In this document: positions 40,652 through 49,550 of the stretch, one piece after another
Layout of the letters: the number at the start of each line of letters is the position of its first letter
How positions within the stretch are numbered: the first letter of the stretch is position 1
NCBI GenBank assembly: GCA_028227395.1
Contig: JAOIZZ010000006.1
Location: 1 to 64,000 of the forward strand
Reading direction: 5' to 3'
Length of the DNA: 64,000 nt
Origin: Woeseiaceae bacterium
GTDB lineage: Bacteria > Pseudomonadota > Gammaproteobacteria > Steroidobacterales > Woeseiaceae
Translations under genes and position numbers: made by a program
Notes under the pieces: generated by a model
Database searches by the model: none
What the model saw: only the letters and a program-made list of their open reading frames with translations
Told to the model about the DNA's origin: nothing

Positions 40652-41470
40652 ATGGAAATCGATACGGATTCATTGACTCCAAAATCATCAATTGTTCAAA
40701 GCGTGGTAGTGGCTTATGAATTACTTAATTTTCTTGCAAAAAAAAGTCGCCCACAGAGAGTGACTGATATTGCAGCTCATTTAAGCATGACAAAAGCTCG
40801 GGTTTCGAGGCATTTAACTACCTTGGCCTCTCTTCAGTTGGTTGTTAAAGCACCTGATAATAGGGGTTATAGGCTTGGCTCTAAATTATTTTCATTATCC
40901 AATGCTGCGATGGCTCAGTACGAGATAACTAATATTACTGATCGATATTTAATATCTTTGAAAAATAAAATCTCTAAGCCTTTGTTTCTGTCTATACCTG
41001 CTGGTGGTGATGCTGTGGTCGCTTCGACGATGACATCATCCGAGGGCGACGTGTATCCAGAGATTCTCAAGGGTTTAAGATGCACTGTTCCTATCTCACC
41101 AACAGCCAGAGCAACATTGGCATTTTCATCTTCAACAATAAGAGAAAGAGTTATCTCTCGACGAACTGAAAAAGAAACAAGTAGTGAGTTTGAGGCCAAT
41201 AATTTTCGTCGGAATTTAAAAAAAATCAAGAAGAATTTCTATGAATATGATGAAGATCCATATCAGGCTGGCTATTCTGCCTTGGTAGTGCCGATATTCA
41301 ATCATATCGAAGGCCTTGAAGCACTCATAACTGTGCTATGGAAAAAACAAAGTTGTGATACCTTAGAGTATGAAAATATTATTCATTTAACCTTGGGCAC
41401 AGCCATTACAATATCTTCAGTGCTGGGCTCAAAGATTATGATAAAAAATATGCAACAAGCGAACAAATAA
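40652..41470 (+). CDS. IclR-family transcriptional regulator
   Basis: This is a 272-aa regulator. The N-terminal winged helix (VTDIAAHLSMTKARVSRHLTTL, about 40-61) is followed by an IclR effector domain (from about 95). IclR proteins of this kind often activate aromatic catabolic operons (PcaR, MhpR, PobR). It lies 34 bp after the transporter gene in the same direction, so it may be co-transcribed with the pathway. The SD is weak. Confidence 0.88.
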   Translation: MEIDTDSLTPKSSIVQSVVVAYELLNFLAKKSRPQRVTDIAAHLSMTKARVSRHLTTLASLQLVVKAPDNRGYRLGSKLFSLSNAAMAQYEITNITDRYLISLKNKISKPLFLSIPAGGDAVVASTMTSSEGDVYPEILKGLRCTVPISPTARATLAFSSSTIRERVISRRTEKETSSEFEANNFRRNLKKIKKNFYEYDEDPYQAGYSALVVPIFNHIEGLEALITVLWKKQSCDTLEYENIIHLTLGTAITISSVLGSKIMIKNMQQANK

Positions 41471-41488
41471 ATTTAGCTGGGGGTTTTT

Positions 41489-41962
41489 ATGTTTGAATGG
41501 TTGGAATATTCTATATTATCAATTTGGGTGGGAGAGTCTCTCTGGGGCTACCCAATCATGCTTAGCTTTCATGTGGTTGGGCTGGCAATCGTTGTGGGAA
41601 TTTTTACTGTCTTTAATTTTCGTATATTAGGTTTATTTGAATCGATAGAATATATAGCTTTCGTGGATTTCTTTAAATTAGCCTGGTTTGGTTTAATACT
41701 TAATGCCAGTTCAGGGTTTGCATTATTTTCCTCCCAAGCAACAATTTTTGTAACTAATACCCCTTTTTTAGTCAAGATTTCGGCAATTTCCCTTGGCTCG
41801 ATTCTCGCTTTTTTCATTCAATCTCGATTGAGAGTTCATGCTCATGATTGGGATTCTCAAATAAGTAAACCGTCAAAAAAGGATTTTTGGTTTGCTCGGA
41901 CTTCATTGTTTTTATGGGTATCCGCCATATTCGGCGGCCGATTAATTGCTTATTATTTGTGA
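41489..41962 (+). CDS. Four-TM membrane protein (DUF6644-like), member 1
   Basis: This is a 157-aa protein with four TM helices. The pattern GESLWGYPIMLSFHVVGLAIVV, with a conserved His in the first helix, and KISAISLGSILAFFIQSRL are typical of a family often annotated as DUF6644. A second, similar gene follows after 12 bp. Conserved His residues in the membrane suggest heme or metal binding, but no function is established. It sits between the catabolic regulator and an MFS exporter. Confidence 0.7.
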   Translation: MFEWLEYSILSIWVGESLWGYPIMLSFHVVGLAIVVGIFTVFNFRILGLFESIEYIAFVDFFKLAWFGLILNASSGFALFSSQATIFVTNTPFLVKISAISLGSILAFFIQSRLRVHAHDWDSQISKPSKKDFWFARTSLFLWVSAIFGGRLIAYYL

Positions 41963-41974
41963 TCGGAGGAAATT

Positions 41975-42463
41975 ATGATTGAAGTATTAGTGCAATTACT
42001 GGAAGGCAGCATAATTAATAATTGGATTTTATCAACTGCTTGGTTCTGGCCTTCTCTGGAAATTTTTCATTTTATTGGTCTGTCATTATTACTTGGCTCT
42101 ATGTTAATAATTGATATTCGATTAGCGGGTTTTGTAAGACGAATGAATATCATGGCAACACATCGACTTTTGCCTTTGGCTGGAGTGGGATTTTTCGTTA
42201 ATCTTATGACCGGTGTGCTATTCTTTGTCGGCGATCCAGCGCGTTATGCCGTAAATATTGGTTTTCAGATAAAAATGCTTTTAATTCTAATTGCAGGATT
42301 AAATGCTTTATGGTTTGCATTAAAAATCAGTCCAGTGATAATCAGCTGGGATCCCCATGGGGATACTCCTTTTTTAGCTAAGGTAACTGCATATATTTCA
42401 TTGATTGCTTGGATTGGGGTTTTGTTACTTGGTCGATTAATACCGTATGTAGGATCGGGTTAG
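41975..42463 (+). CDS. Four-TM membrane protein (DUF6644-like), member 2
   Basis: This is a 162-aa paralog of the preceding gene, with the same first-helix pattern (WFWPSLEIFHFIGLSLLLGS) and four TM helices ending LIAWIGVLLLGRLIPYVG. Both members conserve the helix-1 His and a final G-R-L-I-x-Y. The pair may form a heterodimer. A strong SD (GGAGG) precedes the ATG. The function is unknown. Confidence 0.7.
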   Translation: MIEVLVQLLEGSIINNWILSTAWFWPSLEIFHFIGLSLLLGSMLIIDIRLAGFVRRMNIMATHRLLPLAGVGFFVNLMTGVLFFVGDPARYAVNIGFQIKMLLILIAGLNALWFALKISPVIISWDPHGDTPFLAKVTAYISLIAWIGVLLLGRLIPYVGSG

Positions 42464-42530
42464 TCACAAAATATATATTTACTTACCTAACTAGTAAATT
42501 TTATTGAAAATTGGATTATTTAAATAATTA

Positions 42531-43748
42531 ATGAAATTCTCTACTCGTTCCGCTTTTTCCAGTAAAAATTTTCGTATTTACTTCTACGGTAATATTTTAT
42601 CGGTTGTTGGTATTTGGGTGCAGCGCTTATCTTTGGGATGGCATGCATGGCAATTAAGTGAGTCTGCTTTTATCGTTGGCTTGGTTGCGGCGGCTCAATA
42701 TCTACCCTTGCTATTATTGACTCCATTTTTTGGTGTATTTGCTGATCAATATAAACCCAGAATAGGGGCAGTCGTGATGCATGTAGTATTGATGTGTGTT
42801 GCATTATTACTAAGTTTTTTGACTTTCATGGAGTCTATGGATGTCACAATTTTAGTTATTTTATCGCTGTTCTATGGAATCGCAAATAGTGCTTATTCAC
42901 CTATTCGATTAGCATTGATACCGGTATTAGTTCCATCTTCTCAGTTCTCAAGTGCCGTCGCCATCACTTCGGCTGGATTTAATTTATCTCGTTTTCTTGG
43001 TCCAGGAATAGCAGGTTTTATCGTTACATTTTATGGCTTAGATTTTGCTTATTTTGTGAACGCAGTTACCTTTTTACCAGTAATTTTTTCATTACTAATT
43101 ATAAAAATCCCATATGTTAAAAATAAATCTAAATCTACAGAAAGTTACTTAGAAAAATTAAGTGAGGGTTTGAGGTATACCTTAAATCATGAATTGATAA
43201 GAAATGTAATTTTGATTGCAGGTATTAGTAGTTTTTTTGGCAGAGGCATTATTGAATTAATGCCTGCTTTCGCAGTCACAATTTATGCTGGAGGCAGTGA
43301 TACATTAGCAAAATTAATGGCTGCATCAGGATTTGGCGCAGTGATCGCAAGCTTAATTTATATGACCGGTATTCTGGATTTAAGATTGCGCCAAGCTGTT
43401 TTATATGGTGGGTATGGAATGGCTATTTCTTGTATGTTATTTGCTGTAACTAAAAGTATTTATCTGGGTACTATAGCTGTTGCTTTGATTGGATTTTTCA
43501 TTACTTTTGTTGCAGTTGGCTCGCAATCTCAAGTTCAAGTAAAAGTTGCTAATGAATTAAGGGGGAGAGTCTCGAGTTTATGGACTATTATCGTTCTTGG
43601 TGGTCCGGCTTTGGGAAGCCTCGTGGCGGGTATATTGATTAACATGTTTGGCCCGAAGCCTACCGTAATTTTATTTTCTGCTATTTGTATATTATGCTTA
43701 ATTTTTATTCAATGGCGACAAACTGAGAACTTGACTCAATCTCCGTGA
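42531..43748 (+). CDS. MFS transporter, EntS/MFS_3 type
   Basis: This is a 405-aa major facilitator with about 12 TM helices. The N-terminal FRIYFYGNILSVVGIWVQRL and the conserved YGIANSAYSPIRLALIPVLV are typical of the enterobactin-exporter-like MFS_3 group. These proteins are mostly exporters. The substrate is unknown; efflux of an aromatic compound is conceivable from the context. No SD is visible upstream of the ATG. Its 3' end overlaps the convergent dioxygenase gene by 13 bp. Confidence 0.85.
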   Translation: MKFSTRSAFSSKNFRIYFYGNILSVVGIWVQRLSLGWHAWQLSESAFIVGLVAAAQYLPLLLLTPFFGVFADQYKPRIGAVVMHVVLMCVALLLSFLTFMESMDVTILVILSLFYGIANSAYSPIRLALIPVLVPSSQFSSAVAITSAGFNLSRFLGPGIAGFIVTFYGLDFAYFVNAVTFLPVIFSLLIIKIPYVKNKSKSTESYLEKLSEGLRYTLNHELIRNVILIAGISSFFGRGIIELMPAFAVTIYAGGSDTLAKLMAASGFGAVIASLIYMTGILDLRLRQAVLYGGYGMAISCMLFAVTKSIYLGTIAVALIGFFITFVAVGSQSQVQVKVANELRGRVSSLWTIIVLGGPALGSLVAGILINMFGPKPTVILFSAICILCLIFIQWRQTENLTQSP

Positions 43749-44695
43749 ACAATCCCAGCAGCTATTCCAATTTCAGGTGCAACGGAGTAGAAATCTAATT
43801 TAGGTTTATCTCCTCCTGCAGCTTTATGAGCTGCTGCCGCTGCAATCCAAGTATGTAATTCCATAGAGCCGATTCCCGCTTCTTCAATGAGCTTTGTTTG
43901 ATCCCAAGTATCAAAATCATCAAGCTCAAATTTTGTTAATGTTTCAATAAATCGCATATCAGCTTCTTTATTTAGCCTCATATCTTTAGCTGTTCTTTCA
44001 CCTTTTGCAATCATCTCAGCACCCTCATGATGCATTGTTTCCAGACGTTGTATCCATTCTCGCTGTGTTAGTGATTTCGCGTCATCACCACCAGATTTCT
44101 GCCAAGCTGTTACTTCTTCTGGACCATCATTGATCTCAGGATAGTAACGTGTAGGGTGGTGTGATAATCCACCTGAGGCTAATAATAAGACTCGTTTTTT
44201 TGTTGTTTTGATAAATTTTCCAATCGCTTCTCCCATTAATCGCGAACGACGAAAAGGTACAAAAGGTTCTGCGATACAATTGATAAATACTGGAATAACT
44301 GATTTTGATTGAAGGTCACCACACATAGTATGGATAGTTTGTGAGAATGCATGATCAATGGTCATGTCAATAGAAGTTGCTGGATCAATATCATTCTGTC
44401 GAAGATGGTTGATTATCTCAATAGCGGTAGCTGAAGGCACATTTAATTTACCGGCAAAACCACCTATGTCTCCTGCTGCAGTAGCTTTTATCCCTATACA
44501 AAATGCTGGCATTAGTTTGAGGAAGAAGCCGTTAAAGTGATCCGAGCCAAATGCAATAACAAGTTCAGGGTCAAATGTTTTTACTGCTTCGACGCGATCA
44601 GCATAAGCTTTTTGCATCAAATCCCAATCGGTTGGTTGTTTCGCATAACAATATAGTAATGGGCTATGGGATGCGCATACAAGAGATGTTGTCAT
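43736..44695 (-). CDS. MhpB-like class III extradiol dioxygenase
   Basis: This is a 319-aa Fe(II) dioxygenase resembling 2,3-dihydroxyphenylpropionate 1,2-dioxygenase. H10 (CASHSPLLY) and H53 (FGSDHFNGFF) are candidate iron ligands. IDHAFSQTI holds the base His. VIPVFINCIAEPFVPFRRSR, LASGGLSHHPTR and HTWIAAAAAHKAAGG complete the family pattern. The closest match from memory is MhpB. It is a second ring-cleavage enzyme in the cluster, so the region probably handles two catechols. It is transcribed alone, divergently from HupE. Confidence 0.85.
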   Translation of the reverse strand: MTTSLVCASHSPLLYCYAKQPTDWDLMQKAYADRVEAVKTFDPELVIAFGSDHFNGFFLKLMPAFCIGIKATAAGDIGGFAGKLNVPSATAIEIINHLRQNDIDPATSIDMTIDHAFSQTIHTMCGDLQSKSVIPVFINCIAEPFVPFRRSRLMGEAIGKFIKTTKKRVLLLASGGLSHHPTRYYPEINDGPEEVTAWQKSGGDDAKSLTQREWIQRLETMHHEGAEMIAKGERTAKDMRLNKEADMRFIETLTKFELDDFDTWDQTKLIEEAGIGSMELHTWIAAAAAHKAAGGDKPKLDFYSVAPEIGIAAGIVHGD

Positions 44696-44797
44696 GTTAT
44701 AGTTCCTTTACATAATTATTATAACTATATAATTTGGGATAATTTTTTTAACTCTACCGTGGCTAATTAGACATTATTACCAAGGCGCTGTCATCTA

Positions 44798-45511
44798 ATG
44801 AGTAATTCTTTTCTTACTAAAAACCAAAATTACAAGCTCTTAAGTTTCTGTATTTTTGGCTTTTTGATATTATTTATGAACTCTCTATATGCACATGGGA
44901 TTGGCGGAAAAGATGCCCTTTATCTCCAGCAAAATAGTGGTCAAGCCATGCCTATTTTTATTTATCTAGGCGCTAAACATATGATCACAGGCTACGATCA
45001 TTTGTTATATTTATGTGGAGTTATTTTTTTCTTATTTCGATTAAAAGAAGTCGCAATATTTGTTTCTTTATTTGCTCTAGGTCACAGTATTACTTTACTT
45101 GCTGGAGTTCTGAGTGGATTACAAGTCAATCCATTTATAGTGGATGCGATTATTGGTTTATCGGTAGTTTATAAAGCCTTAGAAAATCTGGATAGCTTAA
45201 AATCATTGATAGCAGTGCCGCCTAATCCTAAAATTGCGGTTTTTTCTTTTGGTTTGGTGCATGGGCTGGGTTTAGCTACAAAATTACAAGAGATGTCACT
45301 TTCCTCTGACGGACTTATATTGAATATTATTTCTTTTAATATTGGTGTCGAAATAGGACAACTAATTGCCTTATTAGGCGCCTTAATTATGATTAAAGTA
45401 TGGCGAGATCAAGGTGGTTTTTATCGCCATTCAAGAATATTTAATTTAATACTGATGTTACTTGGCTTTCTTTTAGCTTTACATCAAATGCTGGGTTATT
45501 TTTTTATTTGA
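44798..45511 (+). CDS. HupE/UreJ-family membrane protein
   Basis: This is a 237-aa protein with a signal-anchor-like N-terminus and about six TM helices. It has the HupE/UreJ pattern: YLGAKHMITGYDHLLYL, FALGHSITLLAG, SFGLVHGLGLATKLQEMSL and FNIGVEIGQL. The conserved His and Asp probably coordinate nickel, cobalt or another metal during transport. No hydrogenase or urease gene is near. The following membrane-anchored protein gene is a recurrent neighbour in other proteobacteria, as I recall. Confidence 0.85.
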   Translation: MSNSFLTKNQNYKLLSFCIFGFLILFMNSLYAHGIGGKDALYLQQNSGQAMPIFIYLGAKHMITGYDHLLYLCGVIFFLFRLKEVAIFVSLFALGHSITLLAGVLSGLQVNPFIVDAIIGLSVVYKALENLDSLKSLIAVPPNPKIAVFSFGLVHGLGLATKLQEMSLSSDGLILNIISFNIGVEIGQLIALLGALIMIKVWRDQGGFYRHSRIFNLILMLLGFLLALHQMLGYFFI

Positions 45512-45624
45512 ACTTTTAAGCATCATTTAAAATAACAGATATATCTAAAAAAATTCGAGTAATGGCTGGGAATATAGAGCGACAATAAGTTATAGTTTCT
45601 TAATAAGATGAAAGGATTAATATT

Positions 45625-46284
45625 ATGACTAAAAATAACAACCACACTCCTCCAAATAATTCGAATGGACTGGATTTCAAGAAAGTTATTGGTGTATTTT
45701 TACTTGCTTTAGTGATAACCATAATCTTTGTTTTGCCAGCTGAATATGGTGTTGACCCTAGTGGCATTGGGGGTAAATTAGGATTACTTGAATTAACCGA
45801 AGAGACAGAAAAACAAACAGATCAGGCAATCAAAATAACATTAATAGAGGGTAAGTTTCCTGCTATTCCAGAGATATTCGATTCTTGGGAGCCAGATATT
45901 CTGGGCATGCCTTTTTCTAAAACAAATAATGCTGCTTTTAATTCCAATGAATTAATAATTAAACTGGGAAGTGGCGAACAAGTCGAATACAAAGCACTAA
46001 TGCAACAGGGGGATGCAATCGTTTATTCTTGGTTCGTTAATAAAGGCATCGTATATACAGATTTTCATGCTGATCCAGGAGAAAGTGCTGACCTTTATCC
46101 TGATGATTATTTTATTCGATATCGAGAAAGCGAAACTGCCAGTAGTGATGGTTCAATTGTTGCTCCTTTTTCAGGTAATCATGGATGGTATTGGTTGAAT
46201 ATAGAAGAGCATCCGATTGAAATTACTCTTAAGGTGGCTGGTTTTTACTCTGAAATTAAGGAGCTTGGACGCTCTTTCCAATAA
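45625..46284 (+). CDS. Transmembrane-anchored periplasmic protein next to HupE
   Basis: This is a 219-aa protein with one N-terminal TM helix (about 24-42, VIGVFLLALVITIIFVLPA) and a soluble periplasmic domain. That domain contains GSGEQVEYKALMQQGDAIVY, YTDFHADPGESADLYPDDY and a C-terminal FSGNHGWYWLNIEEHPIEIT. Several His and Asp could bind metal. It is typically labelled 'transmembrane anchor protein' and found beside HupE-like genes. A partnership with the upstream metal-transport protein is inferred. A good SD (AAAGGA) is present. Confidence 0.72.
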   Translation: MTKNNNHTPPNNSNGLDFKKVIGVFLLALVITIIFVLPAEYGVDPSGIGGKLGLLELTEETEKQTDQAIKITLIEGKFPAIPEIFDSWEPDILGMPFSKTNNAAFNSNELIIKLGSGEQVEYKALMQQGDAIVYSWFVNKGIVYTDFHADPGESADLYPDDYFIRYRESETASSDGSIVAPFSGNHGWYWLNIEEHPIEITLKVAGFYSEIKELGRSFQ

Positions 46285-46304
46285 ATTCTGATAATTTTAG
46301 TAAT

Positions 46305-47972
46305 TTATTGATATCTACCATAGCCAATATCTTCATCGATAATCGCTACGCCATTAATTTCAGCATAACCCTGCCAATCAGTAATTAGTTCTTGAAGAAT
46401 GCTTGGGTGACTTTCAGCAAGATTATTACTTTCAGTGGGATCATCTGAAATATTATAAAGCTGCCATTCACCGTCACCCTCTGGTGGCCATATTAAAACT
46501 GCTTTGAAATTACCTTTTATTAGGGCTCGGTTACCATAAAGTTCCCAACCGATAGGGTTATTCTCATGCACACTTTCAGTTTTATTGGTCAAATAGCTCA
46601 GAGCAGATCGTCCTGTCATGGGCAATAGATTGATTTCTTTCTTATGCGGATGCTCAAGATTAGCTATATCTAAAATAGTTGGTGCAATATCCATTACTGT
46701 CATCACGGAATTCTTAGTGCTATTTTTGAATCGATTTTTTGTACTATAGAAAATGGCAGGCGTTTTTATTCCTCCTTCGGTGGTATATGATTTATAAATA
46801 CCAAATGGAGCGACCATTGCATTTGCCCAGCCAGCACCCAACCACACATAAGAATCTCTTTTGCCCATATTTTCTAGTCGATTGTCAAATATGGCTGGAA
46901 TCCAGTACTTGTTATCACCAACTTCACCAATGGCATTTCCTTCTGCACCATTATCTGAAACAAAAATAATAATTGTTTCTCGTTCAATATTTGTCTCAAT
47001 ATATTCAATAAGACGACCAATATGAAAATCCATTAATTCAACCATGGCGGCATGTAATTCGATTCTTTTTAGTTCCACTTGTTTTTGAAAGTGTGGTAAT
47101 TCATCCCAATTTTTTACTGCACGATTCATTGGCGGTAGGTTTGTATTGGGCTCGATAATACCTAATTCTTTTTGACGCTCGAATCGGTTTTTTCTTATCT
47201 CTTCCCAGCCAGAATCATACACACCTTTATATTTCTCTATCCATTCATCCGGAACTTGGAGGGGCCAATGAGGTGCCGTATAGGCTAAATACGCAAAGAA
47301 TGGCTTATCATCATTTGGAGCATTATCAATATAACTTAGAACTCGATCAGTATAGGATTCGGATGAATAGAAATCATCCGGAAGCTTTGAGACACTCTTT
47401 CCATCTTCAAAGTACGAGGCTATTTGTTGGCCGGCAAAAGTTCCTCTAGCATCACTGAAATGGCTGCCACCACCATCAGCAATTCCAAAATATCGGTCAA
47501 AACCTTGATCGGTAGGCAACTTACCTTTTATTTTACCTAAATCCCATTTGCCTGCCATGAAAGTATGGTAACCACCCTCATTGAGTATTTTTGAAAAAGG
47601 AATAACTCGATCATTGAGATAACCCTCATAACCAGGCAGACCTCTCAATTCTGGTAACCGCCTTAATGCAGCAGAATTCGTTCCTAAACCAGCACGATGA
47701 TTATCAATTCCAGTCATCAGCATAGCGCGAGTTGGTCCACAAGTTGGACCAGTATGATAATTGGTTAGTTGAATACCTTGTTGTGCAATACGGTTTAAGT
47801 TCGGAGTTTTTATTTCACTGCCATAAACCCCTAGATCAGAGTAGCCTAAATCATCAGCCACAATTAATATGACATTTGGCTGTGTTGACTCAACTGCATA
47901 TATATTTGAGACGAAACCAGTCAAAGTAAAAATAAGCACGAGTTTTATACAGTTAGTATTAAAGAATTTCAT
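46305..47972 (-). CDS. Exported type I sulfatase (arylsulfatase family)
   Basis: This is a 555-aa formylglycine-dependent sulfatase. A signal peptide (about 1-26) is followed by NVILIVADDLGYSDLGVYGS, which carries the metal-binding DD. The maturation site is C78-G-P80-T-R82 (PTCGPTRAMLMTG), the Cys-type motif needing an FGE enzyme. IIIFVSDNGAEGNAIGEVGDN supplies the second metal site. The protein should act in the periplasm on sulfate esters, perhaps algal or aromatic sulfates. No FGE or anSME gene is in this window. It is a single leftward gene. Confidence 0.92.
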   Translation of the reverse strand: MKFFNTNCIKLVLIFTLTGFVSNIYAVESTQPNVILIVADDLGYSDLGVYGSEIKTPNLNRIAQQGIQLTNYHTGPTCGPTRAMLMTGIDNHRAGLGTNSAALRRLPELRGLPGYEGYLNDRVIPFSKILNEGGYHTFMAGKWDLGKIKGKLPTDQGFDRYFGIADGGGSHFSDARGTFAGQQIASYFEDGKSVSKLPDDFYSSESYTDRVLSYIDNAPNDDKPFFAYLAYTAPHWPLQVPDEWIEKYKGVYDSGWEEIRKNRFERQKELGIIEPNTNLPPMNRAVKNWDELPHFQKQVELKRIELHAAMVELMDFHIGRLIEYIETNIERETIIIFVSDNGAEGNAIGEVGDNKYWIPAIFDNRLENMGKRDSYVWLGAGWANAMVAPFGIYKSYTTEGGIKTPAIFYSTKNRFKNSTKNSVMTVMDIAPTILDIANLEHPHKKEINLLPMTGRSALSYLTNKTESVHENNPIGWELYGNRALIKGNFKAVLIWPPEGDGEWQLYNISDDPTESNNLAESHPSILQELITDWQGYAEINGVAIIDEDIGYGRYQ

Positions 47973-48130
47973 TGAATTACCTATTTATTATTGCTTTTAA
48001 TTATGATCTATTCGTTAATTTGAATATCATTACTAGTAACTTAAGGCTTTATTTAACCAAGCAATCGTATCCTTATTTGTTAAGATTCGATAGTATAAAC
48101 ATTGATTAATAATAATTCAGGAGGCGAGTA

Positions 48131-49546
48131 ATGTCTGATTACGGACTTATAATAAATGGAAAAAAAGTTTTTTCTAATAATACATTCTCTGTTTTAAACC
48201 CTGCAAATGAAGAGGTTGTAGCAGAATGCCCTATTGCATCTAAGGAGCAGCTTAATGAAGCAGTCTCAGCTGCAGCTATAGCATTTAAAACTTGGTCAGT
48301 GGAATCAGATAATATAAAAGCAGAGGCTTGTGGCAATATATCGGCAGCCATTACTGAGCATGCAGAAGAATTGGCACACTTGTTGACACTCGAACAAGGA
48401 AAACCACTGAATGGGGCAGGTTCACGTTTTGAGTTGGGAGGTGCAGCTGGTTGGGCTGGCTATACCAGCACTTTATCATTGCCTGTTAAGACTATTCAAG
48501 ATGATGACAGTGCTAGAATTCTTCAGACCAGAAAACCGATTGGAGTGGTTGGCTCTATTCTGCCATGGAATTGGCCGTTAATGATCGGGGTTTGGCATGT
48601 GCTTCCTGCGATCAGAAGTGGTAATACCGTAGTCATGAAACCTTCTCCTTATACACCACTCAGCACTTTAAGAATGGCTGAAATCATGAACGAATGTTTA
48701 CCTCCGGGCGTACTTAATTGCGTGGCAGGTGAAGACGATTTAGGTCAATGGATGACAGAACATCCTGATATTCAGAAAATTATCTTCACAGGATCAATTC
48801 CAACTGGAAAAAGAGTAATGAGCAGTTCCTCTGCTACATTAAAAAGACTCACCCTAGAGCTGGGTGGTAATGATGCTGGAATTGTACTGGATGATGTCGA
48901 TCCAGCGACCGTTGCACCAGGTATTATCGAGGGCGCATTTTTGAATAATGGGCAGACTTGTGCAGCCTTAAAAAGACTGTATGTGCATGAATCAGTCCAT
49001 GATGAATTATGTGAAAAATTAACTGAGGTAGCTAATGCAGTGCCGATGGGTGATGGCTTGAATGAGGATAATCTTCAAGGACCAATCCAAAATAAAATGC
49101 AATACGATAAAGTGGTAGGTCTTTATGAGGATGCCAAAGCAAACGGAGGAAAAGTTCTTTGTGGTGGCAACATACCCGATGAACCTGGCTATTTTATGCC
49201 TTATACTCTGATGACGAATGTCACTGATGGAATGCGTATTGTAGATGAAGAGCAGTTTGGACCATTGCTGCCGATAATAAAATATTCTGACATCAATGAT
49301 GTCCTTGAAAAAGCGAACGGACTTGAAACGGGATTAGGTGGATCAGTCTGGTCTTCAGATATTGAAAGAGCATCTGATATTGCCTCGCAACTTGAGTGTG
49401 GAACTGCATGGGTCAATCAGCATGGACCAATTGCACCAAATGTTCCATTTGGCGGTGTCAAATGTTCTGGTATTGGGGTTGAATTTGCTGAAGAAGGGTT
49501 GCATGAATACACTACCATTCAGGTAGTGAACGTCACTAAGGTTTAA
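48131..49546 (+). CDS. NAD(P)-dependent aldehyde dehydrogenase
   Basis: This is a 471-aa ALDH-superfamily enzyme. The catalytic Cys is in NNGQTCAALKRLYVHE, the general-base Glu in LTLELGGNDAGIV, and the NAD site in PWNWPLMIGVWHVLPAIRSG. The C-terminus PNVPFGGVKCSGIG is typical. The substrate aldehyde is unknown. A perfect SD (AGGAGG) precedes the ATG. The operon continues with the NRAMP-like and ThDP genes, so the aldehyde could be the product of the ThDP-dependent decarboxylase. Confidence 0.9.
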   Translation: MSDYGLIINGKKVFSNNTFSVLNPANEEVVAECPIASKEQLNEAVSAAAIAFKTWSVESDNIKAEACGNISAAITEHAEELAHLLTLEQGKPLNGAGSRFELGGAAGWAGYTSTLSLPVKTIQDDDSARILQTRKPIGVVGSILPWNWPLMIGVWHVLPAIRSGNTVVMKPSPYTPLSTLRMAEIMNECLPPGVLNCVAGEDDLGQWMTEHPDIQKIIFTGSIPTGKRVMSSSSATLKRLTLELGGNDAGIVLDDVDPATVAPGIIEGAFLNNGQTCAALKRLYVHESVHDELCEKLTEVANAVPMGDGLNEDNLQGPIQNKMQYDKVVGLYEDAKANGGKVLCGGNIPDEPGYFMPYTLMTNVTDGMRIVDEEQFGPLLPIIKYSDINDVLEKANGLETGLGGSVWSSDIERASDIASQLECGTAWVNQHGPIAPNVPFGGVKCSGIGVEFAEEGLHEYTTIQVVNVTKV

Positions 49547-49550
49547 TTTG

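Noticed and set aside
44698-44735. ATAGTT...AACTAT inverted repeat upstream of the MhpB-like gene as an IclR operator
   Set aside because: The match is short, A+T-rich and gapped. No second copy in the cluster supports it.
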